This document shows, piece by piece, positions 17,660 to 26,727 of a stretch of 64,000 nucleotides of DNA. Position 1 is the stretch's first letter. Every line of letters starts with the position of its first letter. The notes below the pieces were generated by a model, which was given only the letters and a program-made list of their open reading frames with translations, ran no database searches and was not told where the DNA came from. The translations under genes were made by a program, and so were the position numbers. Origin of the DNA: Caldilinea sp. CFX5 (GTDB lineage: Bacteria; Chloroflexota; Anaerolineae; Caldilineales; Caldilineaceae); contig QWII01000077.1 of NCBI GenBank assembly GCA_021405325.1, forward strand, positions 4,574 through 68,573, given 5' to 3'.

Positions 17660-18448
17660 ATGGGGGATGAAATGCAAGAGAACTCGTTGGGGAATGCCAA
17701 AGAGAGCGCGAAAGAGAGTACAGCGGCGCGTCGCATTGCGCTGTTGAAAGAGATTCCACTCTTTGCCGGTCTAGGTGACAAACACCTGGGCGCGATTGTA
17801 CAGGATTTACGGCCACGCGATTATAAAAAAGATGAGTTGCTCTTTCGTCAGGGTGATGAGAGTCGCGAGATCTATATTGTCTTGAAGGGCAAAGTGCGTA
17901 TTTACAAAATCAGCCCCGCGGGCAACGAAACCTCGATTGATATTTTTTCGACCCACACCGTGTTGGGGGAATTTGCTGCACTCGACAATGAACCGCGCTC
18001 GGCCTCGGCCAAGGCCGTGAGTGTTGTCACGGTGTTGGCCATGTCGCAGGAACATTTCTTGCACCATCTTAACACCGTGCCGGGGTTGGCGCTCAACCTG
18101 GCCCGGCTGCTCTCCGGCAAATTGCGCTGGACCGCAGCCTATGCCGAATCGATCGCCCAGTTTGACGCCGCTGGTCGCCTTCTGCACATCTTGCTCGACA
18201 ACAACGCACGTTATGGCGAAGAAGTGGAAGCCGGCAAACGCTATATCTTGAATCTGGCTCTAAGCCAGAGCGATCTCGCCTCCATGGTGGGCGCCCGGCG
18301 CGAATGGGTCAACCGCATCCTGAGCGAATGGCGACGTCGGGGCCTGATTGATTTTGATAATGGCGTCATCACGATTCTGGATCTGCCCCGCGTTGTCGCC
18401 GAACGGGACAGCCGGATCGAAGCTAACCAGCCTGGCGACGCTTGGTAG
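17660..18448 (+). CDS. Crp/Fnr-family transcription regulator
   Basis: 262-residue DNA-binding regulator. Residues about 35-150 form a cyclic-nucleotide-binding-type beta-roll ([36 protein letters not shown]), followed by the dimer helix and a winged HTH at about 200-240 ([19 protein letters not shown]). No cysteine cluster for an Fe-S centre is present, so it is more like Crp than Fnr. The start may be 17660 or the ATG at 17672; both follow a GGGGGA stretch. It lies upstream of the metalloprotease gene in the same direction and might control it. Confidence 0.9.
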   Translation: MGDEMQENSLGNAKESAKESTAARRIALLKEIPLFAGLGDKHLGAIVQDLRPRDYKKDELLFRQGDESREIYIVLKGKVRIYKISPAGNETSIDIFSTHTVLGEFAALDNEPRSASAKAVSVVTVLAMSQEHFLHHLNTVPGLALNLARLLSGKLRWTAAYAESIAQFDAAGRLLHILLDNNARYGEEVEAGKRYILNLALSQSDLASMVGARREWVNRILSEWRRRGLIDFDNGVITILDLPRVVAERDSRIEANQPGDAW

Positions 18449-18566
18449 GAAGTCGCGTGGTCAGGAAGTCGCGGGGTCGCATGGTCGAGTAGTCGAATCA
18501 TTATCAATGCAAACTTGGGATACTCCCATGTCACCTTGTCACCCTGTCATCCTGACACACTCCCCC
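18449..18566. repeat. octad arrays, GTCGCGTG and TGTCACCT types
   Basis: Two blocks with period 8: GTCGCGTG, GTCAGGAA, GTCGCGGG, GTCGCATG, GTCGAGTA (18450-18495), and TGTCACCT, TGTCACCC, TGTCATCC (18527-18555). They fill the space between the regulator and the metalloprotease gene. Confidence 0.75.
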
Positions 18567-18584
18567 AGCGGGGAAGGAGAAGTT

Positions 18585-21500
18585 ATGCACCTGCGCAACA
18601 GACAATACAGCTTGATCAGCGTCTTTGGCGCCCTCTGCGCCCTCTGGCTCTGGTTGGGCGTCACCGTCACCCATGCCCAAGTGGGCGCGCCAACGCTCCA
18701 GGCCAACCCGACCGGCGGCGTTGCCGGCAATGCCGTCAAACTGGGGGGCAGCGGCTTTGCCCCCGGCGGCTATGAGGGGACGATCCTCTGGGATGGCGCG
18801 CCGGTCGAAACAATCCAGATCCCGGTAGGCGGCTCGTTCATCCGTGATTTTATCCTACCGGCGAATGCCGCGCCGGGTGATCACGTCATTACCATTTGTC
18901 GCGGTTCGCCTTGTTTGGTCGGGGCGGCGGCGCAACAAGCCTCGGCCCCTATGCGCGTGACGGCCACAGCCCCTCAACTGCCGGTGACGGTGGCTTATGT
19001 CTATCAGGCGGATACGGCAGCGGCGAAAAACTTTGTCGATCTGCTTACGCGTCACGGGATGACGGTCAAGGTTGTGCCACTGGACGATGTGCTAAAGACC
19101 GATTTCCGCCAATTTGCCCTGACCATCATCGCCGATGATACCGGGAAGCAGGATGTGTGGGGCAACGCCGACGGTCAGGTCAGCCAGATTGCCAAAAATA
19201 GTAAAGTGTTGGGCATCGGCGAGGGGGGCTATGCCTTCTTTGGCCGCCTGGGGTTAGCCATCGGTCATCCCAGAGGCGCCCACGGCAGCGCACTTGACAT
19301 CTATGCCGTTGATCCAAATTTAGCCGTCTACCGCACGCCTTATAACCTGGGGTTGGGGCGCGGCGGTCTTCTCCAGGTCTATCGTGACAATGTGCCCAAT
19401 GTCGCCCTCTCAGTTACCTCACTAGGTAGCAATACCCTCTCCTCCGGTTATCAAGACGCTAACGGGACTTTTAGCATTCTGGTCAGTCAGGGCTGCAACC
19501 AACTGTGGGGCTTTACCGGCGAGCCAGGCCGGATGACCGCTGCCGGGCGCAATCTCTTTATCAACAGCGTGCAACAGGCGATGAGTATGCCCTGTAGCGG
19601 CGTCACCTTGCAAAATCCGTGCCAGGAACTCTTTGCCCCGGCTGACATTCCTGCCGCCGGCGTGATCACCTTTGATGATCTGCCCGACGCCGCCACCCTT
19701 GAAAATCACTACGCCCCGCTCTATGGCGTGCGCTTTGAGAATAATGCAACCACCCGCGCCATCACCTACGGTCTGGAGCCGGACAAAGCCGAGTCGCGAC
19801 CAAATGTGGCGATCAACAACCCGCTGGCCCCAGCCACAAGCATCGGCGTCCCGTTGGTCATCAATTTTGCTGAACCAAAGACCCATGTCGGCTTCTACAT
19901 GGGCAATGGCGACACCCAACAGCCGACTGCGCTGCTCACCGCTTTTGACACCACCGGTCAGTTGCTCTGTCGCGCCGCCAATCCTGTGCCGGAACCGCAT
20001 TCCGAGTTTATCGGCCTCTATGACGCCTATGGCCGGATTGCGTCGATCCGTCTCGACTACGGCAACACCGCCCTGAGCGAGTCGATTGACAATCTCACCT
20101 TTGCCCCCAACCCCCAACGCTGGCGCATTCAGCTTTGTCAAGAGACCGCCGACCGCTGCCCACCGGCAGGAGGAACGGTCTATCGCACCAACCCGGCCAC
20201 CGGCGGCGACGCGTTTGCTGTCGATGCCCAAGGCTATGTCTTGGGCGCCAGCCAGATTGACGTGGGTGATCAACTTTGGGGTCTTGAGCCGATGACGAAG
20301 ACCGCCAGCGCGACCATTTATCGCACTACCGGCGCCGAAGTGGTGGTCAGCGCCGGCGCCGTCAGCGCCGGGGTGCAGGCTGAACCGGCGACATTACGTC
20401 TGGTGGTGAAGCAACAACAGCCATTGCTAGTGCAAGACTTGACAGTCTCTGCCGAATGGTATGTCCAGGGCGATGCCCAGCGCGCCGAATGGTTGCGCGC
20501 CAATCTGGTCAAGGCCGCCAACTATCTCTACGCCTTTACCGATGGTCAATTTACGCTGGGACGCATCACTGTGCAGCAGAGCCTGGACGGTTGGCCGGCC
20601 GCCGATATGCGCTTGCACCTCAACAACGTCTTGCAACCCAAAGCCAACATCGGCGGCATCGTCACGGCGGATACGCCCGATCCACTGGCCGATTTTACCT
20701 ATAGCCCCGGTCATGTATTCATGGGGTCGGCCTGGAACCGCTATGGCGTGCCGCCCAACCAGCAGGTCAAGGTCAACGGCATCCCCGTCTCTCCGGCCAC
20801 GCTGGTTGATGACTGGGCGATTGCCATGGCGCATGAACTGGGCCACTATCTGCTCTTCCTCTTTGACACCTACACCGGGATCGACGGCCAGGCCAGCCAG
20901 GAACTAGCCGACCGCTGCACCGGCACGGCGATGGGTGACGCCTATAAGCCCAGTAACCAGAACTTTATCTTTAGCCCTGACCACTGGGAGACCGCTTGCG
21001 TCGGCACCGAAGCGCATCACACCCTCAATGGCCGCACCGAGTGGACAACGATCAAGCTCTGGTATCCGTGGGTGATCCAGCCGACGGCGGTGGTGACTGG
21101 CCCCGTCGCGCCGCCGGCCAATCTGACCACCGTCACCTTCCTGGCCCCCAGCACGCCCCCCGGCGAGCCGGCGACTAGCCAACTCTTTGACATGATCTAC
21201 CAGGATGGCGAGTTGACCTCCGGCGAGGCGCGTGTCTTCACCTTCCGCGGCGACCGCCTCTTTGAACAGGGCAAGCCGCCCAAGAACGCCACCCAGGTGC
21301 AACTGATCGACGCCCAGGTGGCGGATCGCCTCTGCGTCTACGATGTCAACGACCACGCCGAAGGGGGTGAAACCCCACGCCATCAATTCGGCTGCGAACC
21401 CATCCAGCCCGGCAACGCCGAGTTGCAGATGACCAAAAATACCGCCTGGCAACCGCTCATCGCCCTGACCCAGGTTAGCACCACGAGCCTGCGGTTGGCT

Positions 21501-22196
21501 GTGACCCAAACTTTGCCCGCCGGCGCACAGGTGGTCGCCAAGCTTTATCCTGAGCATGGTACGGCGCTGCCGCAGCAGACGTTGACTGCCAGCGGTGGAG
21601 CGTATAGCCATGTCTTTGACTTCGGTGGCCCCGTGACGCCGGTCTATGCGCAGGTGTGGGTGGATGAAACGCCCGGTGGGCTGACGACGCGTCGCGAGGT
21701 GGTGGCCGATCGCGGGACGGGGGGGAGTGGTGATTTTGGACCGGCGAGACATTATGGCGATGTCTTGGTTGTCTCATCTGATGGCAAAGCTAGCTTTGAA
21801 AGCGATCAATCACTCGAACTTTTATTAGGTGAATCGATTGCGTGGCAAAGTATGCCTGGTACACCACCTTTGCCCATCGGTAAAGCTATTATTGGTCAAT
21901 CCTACCGATTAGACGCTTTTCCTCCTATTCTTGTTATGAATGGTCAAGTTTTGTTTGAGTATGAGGCGCCGCCTGTATTGCAAGCATCTGGTGGTAATGA
22001 CACACAAACCACAGAGCCTGCTGTTTACTTCTGGAATGGCGCTAGTTGGCAAGCGCTACCTACGACAGTGATCACACCAGTGAATGCCGTAGATGGTGTG
22101 AAGGTTGCTGCCGCTCCAAGCCAGGGTATAGGAGTCTATGCTGTGTTGCTAGATCTAGGGCAAAATCAAACGTTTCTACCGTTGATTCAACGGTAG
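18585..22196 (+). CDS. large secreted zinc metalloprotease, CLCA-like motif
   Basis: 1203-residue secreted protein. ATG at 18585 has AAGGAG 7 bp upstream and opens a signal peptide ending near THAQ. The catalytic motif HELGH is at about 750-754, with an aspartate at 761 (HELGHYLLFLFD), matching the HExxHxxxGxxD spacing of CLCA-type metalloproteases, although the glycine is absent. N-terminal Ig-like and C-terminal beta-rich regions surround it. The C-terminus ends TFLPLIQR. The last ~145 codons (from about 21,760) are clearly richer in A+T than the rest. Expected to act outside the cell on proteins. Confidence 0.82.
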   Translation: MHLRNRQYSLISVFGALCALWLWLGVTVTHAQVGAPTLQANPTGGVAGNAVKLGGSGFAPGGYEGTILWDGAPVETIQIPVGGSFIRDFILPANAAPGDHVITICRGSPCLVGAAAQQASAPMRVTATAPQLPVTVAYVYQADTAAAKNFVDLLTRHGMTVKVVPLDDVLKTDFRQFALTIIADDTGKQDVWGNADGQVSQIAKNSKVLGIGEGGYAFFGRLGLAIGHPRGAHGSALDIYAVDPNLAVYRTPYNLGLGRGGLLQVYRDNVPNVALSVTSLGSNTLSSGYQDANGTFSILVSQGCNQLWGFTGEPGRMTAAGRNLFINSVQQAMSMPCSGVTLQNPCQELFAPADIPAAGVITFDDLPDAATLENHYAPLYGVRFENNATTRAITYGLEPDKAESRPNVAINNPLAPATSIGVPLVINFAEPKTHVGFYMGNGDTQQPTALLTAFDTTGQLLCRAANPVPEPHSEFIGLYDAYGRIASIRLDYGNTALSESIDNLTFAPNPQRWRIQLCQETADRCPPAGGTVYRTNPATGGDAFAVDAQGYVLGASQIDVGDQLWGLEPMTKTASATIYRTTGAEVVVSAGAVSAGVQAEPATLRLVVKQQQPLLVQDLTVSAEWYVQGDAQRAEWLRANLVKAANYLYAFTDGQFTLGRITVQQSLDGWPAADMRLHLNNVLQPKANIGGIVTADTPDPLADFTYSPGHVFMGSAWNRYGVPPNQQVKVNGIPVSPATLVDDWAIAMAHELGHYLLFLFDTYTGIDGQASQELADRCTGTAMGDAYKPSNQNFIFSPDHWETACVGTEAHHTLNGRTEWTTIKLWYPWVIQPTAVVTGPVAPPANLTTVTFLAPSTPPGEPATSQLFDMIYQDGELTSGEARVFTFRGDRLFEQGKPPKNATQVQLIDAQVADRLCVYDVNDHAEGGETPRHQFGCEPIQPGNAELQMTKNTAWQPLIALTQVSTTSLRLAVTQTLPAGAQVVAKLYPEHGTALPQQTLTASGGAYSHVFDFGGPVTPVYAQVWVDETPGGLTTRREVVADRGTGGSGDFGPARHYGDVLVVSSDGKASFESDQSLELLLGESIAWQSMPGTPPLPIGKAIIGQSYRLDAFPPILVMNGQVLFEYEAPPVLQASGGNDTQTTEPAVYFWNGASWQALPTTVITPVNAVDGVKVAAAPSQGIGVYAVLLDLGQNQTFLPLIQR

Positions 22197-22201
22197 TTAC
22201 G

Positions 22202-22264
22202 ATAGGGGTGTGAACTTGTCATTTGTATAATCGTCTTACGCAAATGACAAGTTCACACCCCTAT
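22202..22264. terminator. 24-bp palindrome between convergent genes
   Basis: Perfect 24-nt arms (22202-22225 and 22241-22264; ATAGGGGTGTGAAC...) around a 15-nt loop. It fills the 67 bp between two convergent genes and is well placed to end transcription from both sides, although no long T-run follows. Confidence 0.6.
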
Positions 22265-25200
22265 TATCTATTGTTTCCCTCAACAGCTTGGAGAATACTA
22301 CGATTAAATGATACATTTTTAAGATAAGAGTCGCGCATATCTAGGCTATTAATCCGATGGGCTTGTTGCATGAGCAAGTTATGAGCTTTAGTTAAGGCAT
22401 GAGTAGCAAGTTTTGTTTCACCGAGTGTATGCAAGACTTGATGGCACATCCAATAGTCACGTTGCGGAAAATCTGGTCCTTCACCTTTACAGTCGTCAAG
22501 GATTTGCAATGCTTTACGCACCGCAGCTAGTGCTTCGTCCTGGCGATTTAGTGCTAATTGTGCTGTAGCTATGATTGCTAAATCAGAAGTAGTGGAGAGA
22601 TGAAGTTGGAGCAGAAGAAATTTTTCCAGTGATGCTTGTGCACGCACGATTGCATCAGCGAAGTGCTGTCTACGCAAACTCACTAAAGCCAAATCGTTTA
22701 GATAGATTGCTTCTAGATTGGTATCTCCTTGCACTTGGGCAAGGTGTAAACCTGTTTGGAGTACTTCCTCGGCTTGTAACCAATCTCCTGTATCACGTAA
22801 TACCTGACCTAGATTACAAAGAAGATAAGCTTCAATACCTTCCTGTTTTAGTGCTAAGCCATGCTCCAAACTGTGGCGGGCTTCCGATAAATTCCCAACA
22901 GTTAAATATAAAATTCCTAGTTCATTCAAGATAATGGCTTGCCACCATAGATTGTTTAACGTTTGTTGCGTCCTCAAGGCTTCGCGCATCATTTGCTCGG
23001 CTTCACTGTGATTGCCTAGTGTACTGAGGTTTTGCGCAATGTTTAATTGACTTGCACCTACACCTGAGCGCTCGCCAATCTCTTTGCGAATTGTGAGAGC
23101 TTGTTGGTAGTAGAAGATCGCTTCATGGTAATTCCGCCGAGCTTGTTCGATTACGCCTAAGGCATTGAGGGAACGAGCTTCATATTGTCTATTGTTTATC
23201 TGTCGATTGTATAGTAAATTATGTTCAAACTCTTTGCGCGCTTCATCAAATTTCCCTTGCTGTCGGTAAATTAATCCTAACCCATAGCGAATCTCTGCCT
23301 CAACATTGCGGTAATTAACTTCGTTTTCAACCCTTATCACTGCTTGTCCAGATAACTGTTCTGCTTCGTCGTAATTGCCTTGGCGCCAAGCGAGCATTCC
23401 TAGCCGTGCTAAACAGCGTGCTTGCCCTTCTACATCATTATTAATTTTTGCTAATGCCCAAGCTTGCTTAATAGCTTCTTCCGCCTGCGCATAGTTACTT
23501 ACTGCTTCATAATATTCACCCCAGAGAAGGGCAAGATCAAATTGCTGTGCTGTGGTTTGGTGGCTTAGATTTCTAAGTGTCGTTGCTTGTTCTTCCCGTC
23601 GCCCTAGGATATGCAACACCTCCACTTTCGCCTTCAACCAAGCTGGCCGTTCTTCGATTTCTAGTGCGCGGCTGAAGTAGCTCAGCGCTGTTTCATTCGC
23701 GTAGTCATGCTTGGCCCGTAGACCGGCGGCATCTAAATAGTGTAGCGCCTTGGCACGTATCGGCTGTTGCAACATATCACTATTGTAATAGTGCAGCGCC
23801 AGGTCTTCCACATTCTCCGGCTGCAACCCTTCTATCGTTTGCGCAACAGCAAAGTGGAGTTCCTGCCGTTGATCGGCCAGCAGCGTTTGGTAGACCACCT
23901 CCTGGGTGATGTTGTGTTTGAAGAGATAGGCGCGCCGCGGCTCCGGCTGCTCGACACGGGCGAAGTCGCGTTGGAGCAGGGTGTCGAGTTGTTGGGTTAA
24001 CAGATCGCCTTCCGGCTGCACAGGGTGGGCGCGCTGCAACAGATCATGGCTAAAGAGCCGCCCGATCACACTCGCCACCTTCACCGTCAACTTGACCGGC
24101 TCCGGCAGGCGATCCAGACGGGCGAGGATCACCCCCTGAATCGTGCTGGGCAAACCCAAGTCCACCGTACTCAACGGCGCGCTGGCGGAGACGACTTCCA
24201 CCCCGTCAACCCGCGCCAGACAACCGCTGTTGCGCAACCGGTGAATCAGCGCCGGCGACAGCTCCCAACCGTCGGCGCTACGTTGCAGATGCGCGCCGTC
24301 GAGCAGGGCATCGACCAACTCTTCGGCAAAGAAGGGGTTGCCCTGCGTCTGCGCCTGGATCAGCGAAAGCGCCAGCAGCGACACCGGCGCGACCGGTTCT
24401 CCTTGCGTGCGGTTGAGCCGTTGTTGCACCAGGGCGGCAATCCCTTCCGGCGTCAACTCTTCCAGCGAAAGATGGGTTTGCGGCGTCAGCGCAGCGGTTT
24501 CGTTCAAGAAGGGATCATGTTCACGCACCGGGGGCCGTTGCACCAGCAGCAACAAGAGCGGCGCACTCTGCACCATGCGCGCCAGCGCCAGCACCACCCC
24601 CTGCGACGCCTCATCCATCCAATGAATATCTTCAAAGATCAGCAGCAACGGTTGGCGTTGGGCATAGCTCTGCACCAGATCGACCACCAGGCTGATGAGC
24701 GCTTCGTAACGCAACTTGGCGTCAAAGGCGGCGGTGGTGGCATTATCGGAGATGGGCAGCGCCAGCAGGTCGCGCAGCAAGGGCAACCGGAGCGCCCAGG
24801 CCGCATTCATGGCTGTTATCGTGGCCGTGACCTGGGCGATTTGTGTTTCAACCGTAGCTGCATCGTAACGATTCAGCCACCCCCTCCTATCCTCCCCCTG
24901 ATAAGGGGCGGGACCGTCGTGCGCACCATCGTTCCCTCCCTTACCAGGGGAGGGGTAGGGAGGGGTGAATAGGTACGCGGCCTCCCCTGTATCCAGGCCA
25001 AGCAGGGAGCGCATTGCCAACCGGATAGCAAAATAGGCAGTATCCTGATTGGTACTCTGGCAAGCGCCGCTGACTATCGTCAAGCCTTGTTGGTGGGCCT
25101 GGCGCGCCGCTTCCGCCACCAGATGGCTCTTGCCGACGCCGGCGCTCCCCTCAATGCGCACCAGGCGACCCTGCCCTTGCCGGACAGCCGCTAACTCAGC

Positions 25201-26589
25201 CGCAATCGCTGTTAACTCCTTGGCCCGACCAACCAGCGGCGTTGGATAGAGATCATAGAGTTGCCGGCTGCGGGTGATCGGTTGCAGCACCGCATAGAGC
25301 GGCTGGGGCGTTGCCTTGCCCTTGAGTTTGACCTCGCCCAGCGGTTGTAGACGAAATTCATCGCCAATCGCATCGGCAATCACCTGGCTGACCAGCACCT
25401 GACCCGGCGGCGCGTGGGTCATCAGCCGGGCGGCGACCACCGTTTCATCGCCCAGCACGCCGTAGGTCTGCCGGGTGGCGCTGCCATAGGCACCGACGCG
25501 CATGGCCCCTTGGCTGATGCCGATCTGGGTGGTGGCAATAAACGGGCAATGGGGCGGCGGCGTGCGCAGTTCCAGCGCCGTCGTCACCGCCCGCCGGGTG
25601 TCGTCATCATGGGCAATCGGCGCGCCAAAGGCGGCGTAGAGATAGGTGCCTTTGTCGCCGGTGGTCAATTGAATGAGCGCACCTTCGTAGTGGTTGACAA
25701 TGCTTTGCACCCACCGAATGTACTGGTCAAGCTTGTTGGCGGCGTCGGGATCATTGTCATAATCCAGGCCGGTAAATTTGAGGAAGAGCGCGGTGGCCGG
25801 ACGCAATTCGGCCAGAAAGCGCCCCCCTTCACTCTGCAAGCGCGCATAGACCGGCGGCAGCACCCAGGCGCTGGCTTCCGCTTCCGGTAACAGGGTAACA
25901 GGCTGGGGAGCGACCGGCGCGGTGGGTGGCGTCAGCGTGGTGACAACCGCAAAGCGTTCAGCGCTGTTGGGCTGTGTGCGCCACTCGGCAATGGTGAGCG
26001 CCGGTTGTAACAGATTGACAGTCGGCTCATCTAAGACCAATTCGCCTTGCTTTGCCATCTGCTCTGTTGCGGCCATGCGGTCGAGGGTGACGCCGGCCAG
26101 CACATCGATCAGTTGGATGGCCGGGTTGCCAACGGCAAAGCGGCGCGCCGGTCCCGCTGCTACCGCCGTTTTGATCGCCAGCGTTACGGTGTCGCCAGCC
26201 GGCAAGCGGATCTGTTGGTAATTTTTCATCGCGGCTTGCATGGCAAGGGCGGCGGTGGCGGCTTGACGAGTTGCCGCAACCAGATCGCTTTGGCTTGCGG
26301 GTGCCGCAGCGGCAAACCAACAGGTAATAGCGTCGCCGCTAAAGCCGATAACGCTGCCGCCATAGCGTTCCACCTCGCTGATGAGGGCGGTATAGACCAT
26401 GTTCAGGTGACGCGTTAATTCATCGGCCCCACGCCGCGCTCCATAACTGCGCACCAACGCAGTCGTGAGCGGGGTAAAGCCGGAAATATCGGCGAAGAGG
26501 GTGGCGCCGATGGTCGCTTCGGGCAAACTCGCACCGGACGCCAGGGCGCGCCGCCGGTCGCGAGCGATGTAGGCAGCAGCAGGTTGCAT
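22264..26589 (-). CDS. class III cyclase-domain / AAA ATPase / TPR signalling protein
   Basis: About 1441 residues. Two class III nucleotidyl-cyclase domains come first: one at about 30-190 with FADISGFTPL and GFSGDAITCWF carrying both metal aspartates, and a more divergent one at about 270-430 (LFLKFTGLDYD; GVLGDETVVAARLM). An AAA-type ATPase domain follows from about 455 (GSAGVGKSH), with Walker B LLLIFEDIHW, then TPRs to the end. This is the architecture of guanylate-cyclase-containing STAND-like signal proteins. I start at the ATG at 26589, which sits 7 nt after a TATAAT box, so the mRNA may be leaderless; an in-frame TTG at 26625 is the alternative. The TPR half is markedly AT-richer. 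Confidence 0.88.
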   Translation of the reverse strand: MQPAAAYIARDRRRALASGASLPEATIGATLFADISGFTPLTTALVRSYGARRGADELTRHLNMVYTALISEVERYGGSVIGFSGDAITCWFAAAAPASQSDLVAATRQAATAALAMQAAMKNYQQIRLPAGDTVTLAIKTAVAAGPARRFAVGNPAIQLIDVLAGVTLDRMAATEQMAKQGELVLDEPTVNLLQPALTIAEWRTQPNSAERFAVVTTLTPPTAPVAPQPVTLLPEAEASAWVLPPVYARLQSEGGRFLAELRPATALFLKFTGLDYDNDPDAANKLDQYIRWVQSIVNHYEGALIQLTTGDKGTYLYAAFGAPIAHDDDTRRAVTTALELRTPPPHCPFIATTQIGISQGAMRVGAYGSATRQTYGVLGDETVVAARLMTHAPPGQVLVSQVIADAIGDEFRLQPLGEVKLKGKATPQPLYAVLQPITRSRQLYDLYPTPLVGRAKELTAIAAELAAVRQGQGRLVRIEGSAGVGKSHLVAEAARQAHQQGLTIVSGACQSTNQDTAYFAIRLAMRSLLGLDTGEAAYLFTPPYPSPGKGGNDGAHDGPAPYQGEDRRGWLNRYDAATVETQIAQVTATITAMNAAWALRLPLLRDLLALPISDNATTAAFDAKLRYEALISLVVDLVQSYAQRQPLLLIFEDIHWMDEASQGVVLALARMVQSAPLLLLLVQRPPVREHDPFLNETAALTPQTHLSLEELTPEGIAALVQQRLNRTQGEPVAPVSLLALSLIQAQTQGNPFFAEELVDALLDGAHLQRSADGWELSPALIHRLRNSGCLARVDGVEVVSASAPLSTVDLGLPSTIQGVILARLDRLPEPVKLTVKVASVIGRLFSHDLLQRAHPVQPEGDLLTQQLDTLLQRDFARVEQPEPRRAYLFKHNITQEVVYQTLLADQRQELHFAVAQTIEGLQPENVEDLALHYYNSDMLQQPIRAKALHYLDAAGLRAKHDYANETALSYFSRALEIEERPAWLKAKVEVLHILGRREEQATTLRNLSHQTTAQQFDLALLWGEYYEAVSNYAQAEEAIKQAWALAKINNDVEGQARCLARLGMLAWRQGNYDEAEQLSGQAVIRVENEVNYRNVEAEIRYGLGLIYRQQGKFDEARKEFEHNLLYNRQINNRQYEARSLNALGVIEQARRNYHEAIFYYQQALTIRKEIGERSGVGASQLNIAQNLSTLGNHSEAEQMMREALRTQQTLNNLWWQAIILNELGILYLTVGNLSEARHSLEHGLALKQEGIEAYLLCNLGQVLRDTGDWLQAEEVLQTGLHLAQVQGDTNLEAIYLNDLALVSLRRQHFADAIVRAQASLEKFLLLQLHLSTTSDLAIIATAQLALNRQDEALAAVRKALQILDDCKGEGPDFPQRDYWMCHQVLHTLGETKLATHALTKAHNLLMQQAHRINSLDMRDSYLKNVSFNRSILQAVEGNNR
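24877..24967. repeat. in-frame palindromic insertion in the cyclase gene
   Basis: An imperfect inverted repeat of about 35-nt arms (CACCCCCTCC... and its mirror GGAGGGGTG) inside the ATPase domain. It encodes a Pro/Gly-rich stretch (PPYPSPGKGG...) that has no counterpart in the fold, yet the reading frame continues on both sides. Confidence 0.7.
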
Positions 26590-26596
26590 AGCTGCT

Positions 26597-26626
26597 ATTA
26601 TACGTTGGTTGGGGCAAAGCTTCAAA
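26597..26626 (-). promoter_or_regulatory. promoter for a leaderless cyclase mRNA
   Basis: Minus-strand TTTGAA (26621-26626), 18 bp, TATAAT (26597-26602), then 7 nt to the ATG at 26589. The predicted transcription start coincides with the start codon. Confidence 0.5.
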
Positions 26627-26727
26627 TGCTCTCGACCAACAAGCGTAACAAGGGGCTGGTTACTTGTTGTCAGGTTGCGGGTTGATGCGCTTACGTAGCT
26701 GGGACAAGCGGCTGGCTATGGATTGAA

